A model generated the notes under the pieces. That model saw only the letters and a program-made list of their open reading frames with translations. It had not been told where the DNA came from and ran no database searches. From Paraclostridium tenue (GTDB lineage: Bacteria > Bacillota > Clostridia > Peptostreptococcales > Peptostreptococcaceae), in NCBI RefSeq assembly GCF_015668515.1, contig NZ_JADPFO010000001.1, forward strand, positions 894,823 to 958,822: a DNA stretch of 64,000 bases, read 5' to 3'. Position numbers and translations under genes: made by a program. Numbering within the stretch: the stretch's first letter is position 1; each line of letters starts with the position of its first letter. Below, one piece after another: positions 33,733 to 42,171 of this stretch.

Positions 33733-33778
33733 TGAACCATGAGATCCAAGATATTTATTTATATCAATCTCCTAAAAT
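33733..33778 (-). repeat. Decayed copy of a short repeat/small ORF start
   Basis: 33733-33759 matches 34177-34203 at 24 of 27 positions, and 33761-33778 is identical to 33571-33588, the RBS region of the DUF1064 gene. After this RBS copy the expected ATG is ATA, followed by NKYLGSHGSVN and a stop. It looks like a recombination scar or a dead small gene. Confidence 0.45.
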
Positions 33779-34152
33779 AAACTTATTTGTTCTACTTCTA
33801 TATTTTCTATGATTGGATTAAGCATAAATCGAAACTCATCATATCCAACCCACTTCTTATTTTTGTACATCTTCATACTGTACATTTCTAGTGCATGTGT
33901 ATAAGCATCTTCTTCTTTGTGAATCCAAGCACATTTCTTAAGAGAGTATTCTTTAAGTTTATCTATAATATCTAACTCACATAATTGTTTGGCTTGATTT
34001 AATAATAAATTTATCCATTCTTTCTCTTTATATTTTCCGCTTGGCGTAACTACTTCCGTGTCACTTATAGTTTCCTTTACTTTTCTTCCATCTACACTTT
34101 TAAATACATCCTTAAAACTATGTGTGTAATACATAAATCTCAGATCTTTCAT
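33772..34152 (-). CDS. Phage early protein with C-terminal sliding-clamp-binding motif
   Basis: 126 residues, family not recognised. The last five residues QISLF match the bacterial beta-clamp-binding pentapeptide (QL[S/D]LF consensus). This points to contact with the host DNA polymerase clamp, for replication or repair. The protein has basic and aromatic content (KYKEKEWINLLLNQAKQL). Its ATG overlaps a small upstream frame ending GTKYEVDI-TGA. Confidence 0.55.
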   Translation of the reverse strand: MKDLRFMYYTHSFKDVFKSVDGRKVKETISDTEVVTPSGKYKEKEWINLLLNQAKQLCELDIIDKLKEYSLKKCAWIHKEEDAYTHALEMYSMKMYKNKKWVGYDEFRFMLNPIIENIEVEQISLF

Positions 34153-34176
34153 ATATCCACCTCATATTTAGTTCCT

Positions 34177-34203
34177 GGACCATAAGATCCAGGATATTTA
34201 TTT
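34177..34203 (-). repeat. 27-base repeat, partner of 33733-33759
   Basis: On the minus strand it encodes, in the frame beginning with TTG at the end of the 197-residue gene, KYPGSYGPGTKYE-type residues. The other copy reads KYLGSHGS. The shared peptide pattern suggests the repeat was coding. It also contains the hairpin CTGGA/TCCAG. Confidence 0.4.
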
Positions 34204-34791
34204 TTCTCCAAATACTTGTTCGTAAGCCATTTGCAATCCTATTAAGTAAGCTCTTATGTATGAACTAACTTCCATTCCCACATCGAATATCCATTCCCAA
34301 CAATCAGGGTCTACATTGTCTATTTCATCATAGTTTAACTTAACAAAATTGCACCAATCTTCTTCATCTTTACATTCTTCAGCTCCATTCAGTAACATTT
34401 TAAGAACTTCTGCATGCTCGAAATACTCTTTGTCTATCTCTGAATCTGAGTCTAAATCTATATCATACCAATCTTTAAATTTATCTTTTATTTCTCTTAT
34501 AGCTTTTTTGTTATTAAAATCTGATTCGCTTCTTTCCATCGTTCTTATCTTTTGGCTAAAGTAATATAAACTATATTTTCCTAAGCTTTCTAAGTTAGCT
34601 TGTTGAGTTAAACAAAGCATCGCTGAGTATAAATCACCTGTAATGTATAAATTATTTTTATCCATTACATATCTAATGTTCATGTGCAATGAATCTGGCT
34701 TTTTCCATTCTAATATTTTTAAATCATCATTTATATTTATATAATTTGCTTTATGATCCTTAAACCAAACTTCTCTTATTTCCTTTTCCAT
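34198..34791 (-). CDS. Phage early protein, unknown (197 aa)
   Basis: 197 residues, acidic, with one notable motif-free core: KEIREVWFKDHKANYINI, ITGDLYSAMLCLTQQ, then GAEECKDEEDWCNFVKL. The segment after the N-terminus resembles small phage proteins near the replication module, but no family is recognised. The ATG at 34791 is chosen because GGAGGA lies 8 bases upstream; the ATG at 34803 overlaps that RBS. Confidence 0.55.
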   Translation of the reverse strand: MEKEIREVWFKDHKANYININDDLKILEWKKPDSLHMNIRYVMDKNNLYITGDLYSAMLCLTQQANLESLGKYSLYYFSQKIRTMERSESDFNNKKAIREIKDKFKDWYDIDLDSDSEIDKEYFEHAEVLKMLLNGAEECKDEEDWCNFVKLNYDEIDNVDPDCWEWIFDVGMEVSSYIRAYLIGLQMAYEQVFGEK

Positions 34792-34871
34792 AATTTCCTC
34801 CATTATTATTTAGTTATCATTATCAATATACCTATACAGATATACTGATAATGATGTACATTCATGCTTAT

Positions 34872-35048
34872 TTATTTTTTCCATCTCTTATTGAAATTCT
34901 TATCGAACTCTCTATGCTCTCTAATCACAGTTTTAAATATCCATACAGTGAAAACTATCGCTAATGTTCCTCCAATAACATACAAAATTAAATATAGTCC
35001 TGCAAAAGTTTTAATATATGGTAATAACTCTTTTATTAGTTCAGTCAT
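34872..35048 (-). CDS. Small membrane protein (58 aa)
   Basis: 58 residues: MTELIKELLPYIKTF, one strong hydrophobic helix (LYLILYVIGGTLAIVFTVWIF), then a basic tail (REHREFDKNFNKRWKK). RBS TAGGAGGTAG before ATG. Single-pass phage protein in the early region; function unknown, could affect the host membrane. Confidence 0.6.
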   Translation of the reverse strand: MTELIKELLPYIKTFAGLYLILYVIGGTLAIVFTVWIFKTVIREHREFDKNFNKRWKK

Positions 35049-35061
35049 AACTACCTCCTAT

Positions 35062-35328
35062 TTAATCTTCAAATGTGGTCCAATAAGCATAACCTTCTTC
35101 GTAAAGTTGCTTATATTCATCATCTGTAATATTAGTATTTAAACATTCCTTAGAGCAATAGTTCTCTAATCCATCATTAATAACATAACCTTCGCTCATT
35201 TCTTTGTTGCAAACTGTACAATATGTTTTATCTTCATCGAAATAATCTTCAAAGGCTTTTTTAAGCACATCTTTAAGTTTGCCATCTACAGGTCCTTTGC
35301 CGAATATTATAAATTCTTCATCTTTCAT
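35062..35328 (-). CDS. Zinc-finger-like small phage protein (88 aa)
   Basis: 88 residues. CTVCNKEM and CSKECL give a CxxC...CxxxC zinc-binding pattern (treble-clef-like), flanked by acidic helices. A gaggtag RBS precedes ATG. It lies between the sigma factor gene and the 58-residue membrane gene; role unknown. Confidence 0.6.
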   Translation of the reverse strand: MKDEEFIIFGKGPVDGKLKDVLKKAFEDYFDEDKTYCTVCNKEMSEGYVINDGLENYCSKECLNTNITDDEYKQLYEEGYAYWTTFED

Positions 35329-35341
35329 AACTACCTCTCTA

Positions 35342-35923
35342 TTAGCTTACTTTGTTCATCCTTACTAATTCACCTAGAGCTTCATACATCTCATAATTTT
35401 CTCTTAATGCTATCATTCTTCTTGATACCATAACTTGACTTAATCCTAATTTTTCACCTATCTCTCTTTGAGATAATCCTAATAGGTATAAATCTAATAT
35501 ATTTTCTATATATTCAATCTCTGTTGTCTTAGCAAACTCTTTTAAATCATATAAATCAGTTTTATAGTTATCATAAATTGGAACAGTATTTAATATTGTT
35601 GTTTCTGCATCTCCATCACCACCCATATTTTTATCTGCGGATATAACATTATCTTTATAATGTTTCGGCATATATCTATCTACAAATTTTCTTAAACTAA
35701 AATCTATCCATTTAACTCCAAATGTAGAAAACTTAAAACCTTTGTTTTTATCAAATGCTTTAGCTGCTTTAAATAGACCTAAACATCCTTCTTGATAGAA
35801 ATCTTCATATAAATCTAACTTATTTATCATATTTAAATAGTTTTTATAGTTTCTGCTTATTACAAAATTTACTAACTTCATATTTTCCTCAACTAATATT
35901 TCGATCTCCTCTTTAGCGTTCAC
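35342..35923 (-). CDS. Phage-encoded sigma-70 family factor
   Basis: 193 residues. Region 2 is clear (YEDFYQEGCLGLFKAAKAFDKNKGFKFSTFGVKWIDFSLRKFV), including the DLIQEG-like and FxTFAxxWI motifs. Region 4 HTH (LGLSQREIGEKLGLSQVMVSRRM) is present; the linker between them is long. It resembles RpoF/SigF-like factors and would direct host RNA polymerase to phage promoters, or to host genes during infection. Confidence 0.85.
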   Translation of the reverse strand: MNAKEEIEILVEENMKLVNFVISRNYKNYLNMINKLDLYEDFYQEGCLGLFKAAKAFDKNKGFKFSTFGVKWIDFSLRKFVDRYMPKHYKDNVISADKNMGGDGDAETTILNTVPIYDNYKTDLYDLKEFAKTTEIEYIENILDLYLLGLSQREIGEKLGLSQVMVSRRMIALRENYEMYEALGELVRMNKVS

Positions 35924-35938
35924 ATTAACATCCCCTTT

Positions 35939-36085
35939 TTAATCTATAGTATTTTTCTTATTTCTCTTTTTCTCTAAGTATCTAACTCTTCTAGCTTTAC
36001 CAGCATGATATGGTCCACAATATTTTGCATTAGGTTGAGTTGTTTTAAACTCTTCGCCACAATACTCACATTTCTTTAAATACAT
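35939..36085 (-). CDS. Small zinc-ribbon protein (48 aa)
   Basis: 48 residues, MYLKKCEYCGEEFKTTQ..., with CEYCGEEF and YCG giving three Cys plus His, then a very basic tail (KARRVRYLEKKRNKKN). In-frame upstream ATGs overlap the RBS, so ATG at 36085 is preferred. Probably nucleic-acid-binding; family not certain. Confidence 0.55.
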   Translation of the reverse strand: MYLKKCEYCGEEFKTTQPNAKYCGPYHAGKARRVRYLEKKRNKKNTID

Positions 36086-36100
36086 AACCATCATCCCTTT

Positions 36101-36604
36101 TTATAAAAATCTTAGATAATTCTCACTCATTTTTATAAAATAAGCTTCTTTGATTTCATCTATATCAAATCCTAATGAATATACAAGTTCTACATATTTA
36201 CTTATTAGAGTATCTAACTTATGCTTACCAAACATCTTTCTCCAAGGTAATGTAGTTATCTTATAAGCTATGTATATAAACTGTCTTTCTAGGCTTGTTG
36301 TTTGAGTTTCCTCAACTGAAGCAATCAAATCTACATCTAATTCATTCGCTAAGTTTCCTAAATGACTTAATAAGTCTGCTAGTTCTTCTTTCAATCTATC
36401 CTGGTTAACTTGTGATCTATCCCACCACTTATGTATCTTAGTTTCATTAAGAACTTCTACCAACTCACTTAGTAAAGCTAATGTAAGCCACATAGGGACT
36501 TCAAATTTACTTTCTTGATAATTTATACCTTCAACACTTTTTAAATGCTCTATGAACTTGTCCTGCTCTTTTTTTACATAGTTTAAATCTATTATCTTAC
36601 TCAT
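36101..36604 (-). CDS. Dimeric dUTPase (MazG-like all-alpha NTP pyrophosphatase)
   Basis: 167 residues, all-alpha. The metal-binding helices ELVEVLNETKIHKWW and EELADLLSHLGNLA match the dimeric dUTPase_2 family (EXXE and EXXD pattern). It converts dUTP to dUMP, keeping uracil out of phage DNA. In Staphylococcus such enzymes also derepress SaPI islands. It lies in the replication module, 2 bases from the next gene. Confidence 0.85.
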   Translation of the reverse strand: MSKIIDLNYVKKEQDKFIEHLKSVEGINYQESKFEVPMWLTLALLSELVEVLNETKIHKWWDRSQVNQDRLKEELADLLSHLGNLANELDVDLIASVEETQTTSLERQFIYIAYKITTLPWRKMFGKHKLDTLISKYVELVYSLGFDIDEIKEAYFIKMSENYLRFL

Positions 36605-36606
36605 AT

Positions 36607-36960
36607 TTATTTCCCCTTATATTCAAAGTCTTTATTTCTTGTAAAAATATATCTATGTTTATACTTGTATTCATTTTGTATATAAAATCCAACTCCAGCT
36701 GGATTCATTCCAAATTGTTGTGCTGCTTCTTTACCACTATTAAATTCATGCATCTCATTGGCTTCAATATCGAATACATAAGTTTTTTTACAACCGTTTT
36801 TATTTCCAATACGTTTAGCTGATTTCTTTCTTTGATCTCTCTTATGTTGAAGTGCAATTTTTCTAACACATTCATCAACTGTCAATTCTGATACTATACA
36901 AGCTAATAAGGCCATATAGTTTTCTGTATAATCAAAATCATAAGTGTTACAATATTTCAC
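36607..36960 (-). CDS. NUMOD1/IENR1-type DNA-binding protein without a nuclease
   Basis: 117 residues. The C-terminal part (TYVFDIEANEMHEFNSGKEAA, then GMNPAGVGFYIQNEYKYKHRYIF) matches the DNA-binding repeat found in homing endonucleases. No HNH or GIY-YIG catalytic domain is present. GTG start with GGGGAGA upstream. It may be a regulatory protein or a remnant of a homing nuclease. Confidence 0.6.
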   Translation of the reverse strand: MKYCNTYDFDYTENYMALLACIVSELTVDECVRKIALQHKRDQRKKSAKRIGNKNGCKKTYVFDIEANEMHEFNSGKEAAQQFGMNPAGVGFYIQNEYKYKHRYIFTRNKDFEYKGK

Positions 36961-37000
36961 TCTTAATCTCCCCTTTATTACCAGGAGGGATTAACCCTCC

Positions 37001-37888
37001 TTAATTAAATTTATTTTTTTGATTTTCTAATATAATTCTTTCAAGCTCCTCCTCTGAATACTTTTTGTAACTATCACTTCCTGTAAAGTTATGAATTTTA
37101 GGATTTAATTGGTCATTTGAATTATTTTTTTCGAAATTGGTTATACTTTCATTATTAAAATCTTCAATTATTGCTTTTATTAAAAAGCCAACTATATTTC
37201 GAAGGTTAGATTGTTTTTTAGAAATTTCAATCTTTTCTTTTAGATAATCTAAGTCGTAACTCTCCCTTTTAGCTGATAATGTATCAGCTATTTTTTTTAT
37301 GTCCTTATCTCCAAGTTGGTTATAAGCCTTCTTTAATTCAACAATCGCTAGACTTCTTTCTATTTCATTATCAACAACAACCTTTTCTATATGTTGTTGT
37401 TCTTTCTCTATCTCTTTCTCTATCTCTTTCTCTATCTCTTTCTCTATCTCTTTCTCTGTCGTTTCATTTTTGTTACTGTCAGTTACATCAGCGTTACATT
37501 GTAACGCTTTTTGTTGTTCTTTTTGTTTTAATCTATGTCTTCGAACACGTTCAGCACTAGCACTTTCAACACCTGTCATACTTTTGCACTGAGGTAATAC
37601 ATATTCATCTTCGTTTATCATTTCTATCAATCTTTGGTTTTGTAAAAATGCTAATGTCATTTTTACATTTTCTCCATCTTCATCTAGCTCTAATGCTAGT
37701 TCATCTGCAAAATCTTCTTCTACCCCTTCAAAATACAATTTATTATCATTTTTTAGAGCTAATAGAAGCATTTTTAAATATATAATCGTGTAAGTATCTC
37801 CACCAGCTATCCTTCTAAGTTTTTTAATTTCTTTTTGTCTAAAGAAATCTTCTTTCAGCTTCAACCAATAGTACTTTTTATTAGCCAT
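37001..37888 (-). CDS. Phage replisome organiser (DnaD-like)
   Basis: 295 residues. The N-terminus (KKYYWLKLKEDFFRQKEIKKLRRIAGGDTYTIIYLKML...) matches the phage replisome organiser N-terminal domain. A basic linker and the Glu/Lys/Ile repeat (residues ~145-165) separate it from a C-terminal helical domain. Such proteins bind an origin, often inside their own gene, and load the host helicase. ATG at 37888 has GAAGGTGAG upstream. Confidence 0.8.
   Translation of the reverse strand: MANKKYYWLKLKEDFFRQKEIKKLRRIAGGDTYTIIYLKMLLLALKNDNKLYFEGVEEDFADELALELDEDGENVKMTLAFLQNQRLIEMINEDEYVLPQCKSMTGVESASAERVRRHRLKQKEQQKALQCNADVTDSNKNETTEKEIEKEIEKEIEKEIEKEQQHIEKVVVDNEIERSLAIVELKKAYNQLGDKDIKKIADTLSAKRESYDLDYLKEKIEISKKQSNLRNIVGFLIKAIIEDFNNESITNFEKNNSNDQLNPKIHNFTGSDSYKKYSEEELERIILENQKNKFN
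37403..37457. repeat. In-frame 12-bp tandem repeat (4.6 copies) in the replisome organiser gene
   Basis: TTTCTCTATCTC on the plus strand, repeated four full times plus a partial copy, encoding EKEI-type repeats. Because 12 is a multiple of 3, copy-number changes keep frame. It could be an iteron-like origin element, but also simply a protein linker. Confidence 0.7.
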
Positions 37889-37910
37889 ATATCTCACCTT
37901 CTTCTTTTGC

Positions 37911-38633
37911 TTATAAATAAATTTCTAATCCTTTTCTAGCTACTTCTATAGCTAACCCTGTTGATTTTGCTACCTCTTGTATAAAATAATCTGAGTCACT
38001 ATTAGATGAACTTAAATGTATTAATAGTAAGTTCTTAACTTGACTTAAATCATTTGATTTTAAGAAATCTATTACATTGTGTAATTCAAAGTGACTCCTT
38101 GCAATTCTATTCCTTAAAGATACCGGTATAACTCCATTTTCTATGTTTTCATCTAGTAAGTTTTTACTGTAGTTACATTCAACTAAAATGTGATTTAAGT
38201 TATTAAAGTTGTACTCACAGTAATAGCTATCTGTTATAAAAAGTAAGTTACCTATATATTTGTGATTTATTAAAAATCCAAGTGGTTCTTTAGCATCATG
38301 TTTAGTTTCAAAAGGCATTATAGTAAAGTTACCAACTTTAAACAGCTTTTCACTTTCTATTACTTTAGCTCTATGATTTTCTATTCCTAAACTTTCGAAT
38401 GTTCCTTTACTTGCATATACATCTATTCCATTTTTATTTAAGTCTGTAATAGCTTTTGAGTGGTCTTTGTGTTCATGAGTAACCAAACAACCTACAACCT
38501 TCTCTAAATCGAAATTTAAGCCTTCTAATATTTGTTTGTATCTTATACCACACTCTATTATTAGAGTTTCATCTTTTAGTTGTAGCAAGTAGCAGTTTCC
38601 ACTACTGCCACTTGCTAATACTTTTATTTTCAT
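37911..38633 (-). CDS. MBL-fold metallo-hydrolase (YycJ/WalJ-like)
   Basis: 240 residues. The signature HEHKDH is at the usual place in the N-terminal half, after GSSGNCYLLQ; KHDAKEP, ITDSYYCEYN and LLLIHLSS follow. Homology to YycJ-type single-domain MBL proteins, some of which are nucleases. It sits directly downstream of RecT with 2 bases between, in place of the exonuclease usually paired with RecT, suggesting a nuclease partner. Confidence 0.8.
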   Translation of the reverse strand: MKIKVLASGSSGNCYLLQLKDETLIIECGIRYKQILEGLNFDLEKVVGCLVTHEHKDHSKAITDLNKNGIDVYASKGTFESLGIENHRAKVIESEKLFKVGNFTIMPFETKHDAKEPLGFLINHKYIGNLLFITDSYYCEYNFNNLNHILVECNYSKNLLDENIENGVIPVSLRNRIARSHFELHNVIDFLKSNDLSQVKNLLLIHLSSSNSDSDYFIQEVAKSTGLAIEVARKGLEIYL

Positions 38634-38635
38634 AT

Positions 38636-39523
38636 CTAGAATCCTGGTCCATCAAATGTAGGTTGTTCAGTCTCGACTTCTTTAAATGTTGTATTTACTA
38701 CATTTTCTTGTGGTATATCTATAGTTTTCTTATTAGCATTTTGATTAATTTCTTCTCTAACTTGATTATCAACATACTCTGGATTACCTTCATTATTCAT
38801 AACTGCCTGGTCGTTAGTCATTGCATTTTGCATTTCTACTGATAATATTCCGTACTTACTTAGAAGTCTTTTTATAACTGTTTTTATTGCCATTCCATCA
38901 AAATCTGTAGTCCATAAACTAGAGTCAACTACCCATTTTTTCGAACTGCTATAACTTTGAGAATACTTTTTAGCATGCTTCTCCATTTCTTCTTTTGTCA
39001 TGTATAATGTTTTTTCAAAACCATTAAGTAGTTTAAAATAAGCCATGTAACCAACTACAGTATCTCTATCTATTAAATCTTCATCTTCATTAAACTCTAT
39101 TTCTCCTGTAAGTCTGTTAACTCTGTTTATTTCGCCCTTATATATCTCTATTGCATTTATTGTCTTATACTGTCCAGTTCTCATAGCTAACTGTATATAT
39201 CCTCTATATCCCATTTGGAATTGAGCCTTTTTAACATATGAATTACCTTCTTTTGTGTTGTAAGGAACTATATATGCAAATCCTAGGTTTTGGTCTATAG
39301 GTAAATCTAATGTTGCTGCTACTATAGCTGAACTTATAATACTGTTAGGTTCTGCATCTTTTAAACTTGGTAAATTTGATACATTAACTATTGATGCCAT
39401 AAATGGAGCGGCCTTTTTCCCCATAATCTCATTAATTCTTTTCTTATACTTATCCATATCTAAAAGTTGTTTTATACCTGATACCTTAGTGTTATTGTTT
39501 TGTGCTTGAATTTGATTTGACAT
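38636..39523 (-). CDS. recT: RecT-type single-strand annealing protein
   Basis: 295 residues with the RecT core: ASIVNVSNLPSLKDAEPNSIISSAIVAATLDLPIDQNLGFAYIVPY, FQMGYRGYIQLAMRTGQYK, and DGMAIKTVIKRLLSKYG. Anneals complementary single strands in phage recombination. The C-terminal acidic/Asn-rich tail (QNANKKTIDIPQENV) probably binds SSB-type partners. Overlap-free but tightly spaced with both neighbours. Confidence 0.93.
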   Translation of the reverse strand: MSNQIQAQNNNTKVSGIKQLLDMDKYKKRINEIMGKKAAPFMASIVNVSNLPSLKDAEPNSIISSAIVAATLDLPIDQNLGFAYIVPYNTKEGNSYVKKAQFQMGYRGYIQLAMRTGQYKTINAIEIYKGEINRVNRLTGEIEFNEDEDLIDRDTVVGYMAYFKLLNGFEKTLYMTKEEMEKHAKKYSQSYSSSKKWVVDSSLWTTDFDGMAIKTVIKRLLSKYGILSVEMQNAMTNDQAVMNNEGNPEYVDNQVREEINQNANKKTIDIPQENVVNTTFKEVETEQPTFDGPGF

Positions 39524-39524
39524 A

Positions 39525-41486
39525 TTACATCACTCCTTCTACTGAATAATTTTCTATTTTTAGTGGATTATCTTTAGTAACCACAAGATTTATTATTTGG
39601 CTATCAATATCAATAAGTTCATTTACTGATTCTCTATTGTCTATGAATATTGGAGCTTGTACACCAAAGTGCTTACTTAAAGTATCTATGATGTCCAACC
39701 CTGCATTTATTTGACCTGCAGTATTTGCATTAGAGAATGGAACTCCATTTATTAAAGCCTCACAAGTTTCATTAACCCCTCCATTGACTTGTATATCAAA
39801 TAATTTAAATCTTACATTTTTAAACTTACTATTTATATTGCTTTCAAGCATATTAACTCTTGTTTTTATGAATAACTCACATAACATAAGTGTTTTTTCT
39901 TGCTTAGCTATTTCAATTCCAAGTTCTTTTTCTTCTCCTAACAACTCTTGTTTTCTAATTTCTAAATCTTTATTTAATCCTTCTTTTGCTAAAGTTTTAT
40001 TTAGTTCATTTATTTGATTTACTAGCTCTCTTTTTTTACTTCTAAGTTCATCATTGTTAGATCCTTGAGAGTTATTAATCTTAGATTCTAAATCAGCTAT
40101 ATTTTTATTAAGCATATTTATAGTTTCTTTATCTTCATTTGTATAAACGGCTTCAACTTTAACATCTTCTAATTGAGATTTTATATTTGCAACTATCATA
40201 TTCTTATCTTGTATTACTGCTAGTAAATCTCTTGATTTATTACTTAATTCTTCTAACTCAGTTGTTATTGATTCAACTTTCTTTTTAGCTGTAAATCCTT
40301 TAGCTTGAATATCTTTTAGGACCTTTGATTTATTTAAGTTAAAGTTTTCTAGTAACTCTTGTCTTTTAACTTCTATATCATCAGTTTCAAAAGGTCTTTT
40401 ACAAGTTGGACATTCCGTTTCTATAGAACTTGTATCTAAAGTTTCTTGTTGCTTGCTTACATATTCAGCTCTTAATCTATCCATTTCCTTAGTAACTGTA
40501 TCTTTTTGATATTCTTTAGATTTCTTTTCATTATCAACAGTTATAAGTTTCATTCTAAAGTCATTAACTTCATTTTCAGCAGTTCTTAACTTGTCCATTA
40601 ACTCTATCTTTTTAGCTGAACCTCTGCTCATAACTTGTTGTCCTATATCTTGTATTTGTTTTTTCATAGAGAATATAGTTTCTTTATCTTTTAATATTTG
40701 ATCATTAACTTTGCTACTATCTAAAAGTTCATCTTCAACTTTTTCTAATGATTCATTAAGTACTTTCACTTCTGCTTTTATAGCTTCAAAATCTATATCA
40801 ACTATGCTTCTATCACATTCATTTATTCTTACTGGTATATCTTTCTTTCTATCTCCAAGCTTCTTTATAGTAGCTTTTTTACTTTTCATAACCGTTTCTA
40901 TGTCTTGACTTGCTAACGCTGCTCTTAAAGGCTCTAATTCATTTTTACTATCTATAACTTGATCTGTTGTTATATCTCCTGCAACTTCTAATATAAGTTT
41001 TCTAGCTTCTTTCCAGTTAAGTGAATCGCTGAAAAAGTATGGGTTTGTTAGTAATTTAAACTGCTCCTCTTCTGCTATTTCTGATATTTTCTTTTTATAC
41101 TCTGTCTTCTTAACTGGAATATCATTTATTTCATATATAGTTTCATTTCCAGTGAATGTTTTTTCTGCTTCTCCACGTTTCTTAGTCCATTTTTCTTTAT
41201 ATGTTTTAGTTAGCTTAATTTCTTGACCATCTATATCTAAAACTCCTGTTACAGTTGGATTAAGACCTCTTATAGTACTGTTATTTTCGTCTAGAGGTTT
41301 CATTTTGAAGTCAGTTCTGTTTTTACTATCTTTATCAAACATAAGCCATGTGAAAGCATCAAATATACTTGTCTTACCTAAAGCATTTTCCCCTTGAATA
41401 TTAGTTACTTTTGAAAAATCTATATTTAATTCTTTAATTCCTTTAAAGTTATTTATAATTAATTTTTTTAAAAATATTGAATTCAT
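39525..41486 (-). CDS. SbcC/Rad50-like AAA ATPase
   Basis: 653 residues. Walker A GENALGKTS is in the N-terminal 40 residues. A long coiled coil carries the zinc-hook CPTC (~residue 360), and the C-terminal half contains the signature-like segment SNANTAGQINAGLDI and a Walker B-like IFIDNRES with Asn in place of the usual Glu-type catalytic residue. It resembles SbcC, whose partner SbcD nuclease is absent here; the downstream MBL protein could serve instead. Located upstream of RecT, likely a recombination ATPase. Confidence 0.8.
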   Translation of the reverse strand: MNSIFLKKLIINNFKGIKELNIDFSKVTNIQGENALGKTSIFDAFTWLMFDKDSKNRTDFKMKPLDENNSTIRGLNPTVTGVLDIDGQEIKLTKTYKEKWTKKRGEAEKTFTGNETIYEINDIPVKKTEYKKKISEIAEEEQFKLLTNPYFFSDSLNWKEARKLILEVAGDITTDQVIDSKNELEPLRAALASQDIETVMKSKKATIKKLGDRKKDIPVRINECDRSIVDIDFEAIKAEVKVLNESLEKVEDELLDSSKVNDQILKDKETIFSMKKQIQDIGQQVMSRGSAKKIELMDKLRTAENEVNDFRMKLITVDNEKKSKEYQKDTVTKEMDRLRAEYVSKQQETLDTSSIETECPTCKRPFETDDIEVKRQELLENFNLNKSKVLKDIQAKGFTAKKKVESITTELEELSNKSRDLLAVIQDKNMIVANIKSQLEDVKVEAVYTNEDKETINMLNKNIADLESKINNSQGSNNDELRSKKRELVNQINELNKTLAKEGLNKDLEIRKQELLGEEKELGIEIAKQEKTLMLCELFIKTRVNMLESNINSKFKNVRFKLFDIQVNGGVNETCEALINGVPFSNANTAGQINAGLDIIDTLSKHFGVQAPIFIDNRESVNELIDIDSQIINLVVTKDNPLKIENYSVEGVM

Positions 41487-41566
41487 TTTTTACCTCCTGT
41501 GGTATACTATATCTACGAATTTTTATTTATATTTTTTATTTTGAGCCTTTTTAGAGGCTTCTTTTT

Positions 41567-41821
41567 TTATGACAAATAAGTTTCATAATTGTTAGGTTTA
41601 AATATATTTAACTCCTCAAGGTCTCTTTCTGCATACTCAATTTCTTTTTCTACACATTTAAGAGTTTGTTCCCAAGCCTCTATTCTAGCTTCTAGCTTTT
41701 TTATATGATCCTTGCGGTATGTTGAATCCTCTGGAAGAATAGATTTAACATCTTCTATCATTTCTTTTGTAACTGAAATCTGAACTTCTAATATATTTTT
41801 GATTTTTAATAGCTCATTCAT
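41567..41821 (-). CDS. Small coiled-coil protein, unknown (84 aa)
   Basis: 84 residues, a long charged helix (LLKIKNILEVQISVTKEMIEDV, then RIEAWEQTLKCVEKEIEYAERDLEEL). No family recognised. It lies upstream of the SbcC-like gene with a short gap. Confidence 0.5.
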   Translation of the reverse strand: MNELLKIKNILEVQISVTKEMIEDVKSILPEDSTYRKDHIKKLEARIEAWEQTLKCVEKEIEYAERDLEELNIFKPNNYETYLS

Positions 41822-41831
41822 TATCTAGCAC

Positions 41832-41957
41832 CTACTTTCTTTCTAATCTCATTCCTGCGAATTTACCATCTGCATATATAAAGATCCAACTTTTCTTTTC
41901 ATGAAGTTCTATACAATCTCCTAAAGTTAGTTCGAAAAAAGTTTTATTCATATTCAT
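41832..41957 (-). CDS. Small protein, unknown (41 aa)
   Basis: 41 residues beginning MNMNKTFFELTLGDC, later KKSWIFIYADGKFAG. RBS GAGGTGATT precedes ATG. Beta-rich, not recognised. Confidence 0.5.
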   Translation of the reverse strand: MNMNKTFFELTLGDCIELHEKKSWIFIYADGKFAGMRLERK

Positions 41958-41972
41958 TTTTAATCACCTCCT

Positions 41973-42161
41973 TTAAAATCCATCCCAATGATCTAACCAA
42001 TTCAAAAATGGTTGTGCTGGAATTTTATATAATCTACCTATTTTTATAACTTTGAACATATCACCTCTAACTAAGGCTTGTCTTATTAAACCGTATGATG
42101 TTTTCTCACAAACTCCTAAAAGTTCTTGTATGTCTTTAGCTGTAAATACTTTCTTTGCCAT
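41973..42161 (-). CDS. xis: Excisionase/AlpA-like helix-turn-helix protein
   Basis: 62 residues, MAKKVFTAKDIQELLGVCEKTSYGLIRQ start with a winged HTH typical of excisionases and AlpA/MerR-like regulators, then GRLYKIPAQPFLNWL. It may direct excision with the integrase or control early genes. ATG at 42161 has AGGAGTGGG upstream; the earlier ATG at 42185 overlaps the preceding gene. Confidence 0.65.
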   Translation of the reverse strand: MAKKVFTAKDIQELLGVCEKTSYGLIRQALVRGDMFKVIKIGRLYKIPAQPFLNWLDHWDGF

Positions 42162-42171
42162 ATTCCCACTC

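Noticed and set aside
37279-37560. Plus-strand ORF rich in Ser-Leu repeats within the replisome organiser gene
   Set aside because: It is the antisense reading of the 12-bp repeat that encodes EKEI on the minus strand; no RBS.
41540-41572. Terminator between the 84-residue gene and the SbcC-like gene
   Set aside because: The hairpin's T-run is on the plus strand, where no gene ends, and the minus strand side is A-rich; it was not annotated.
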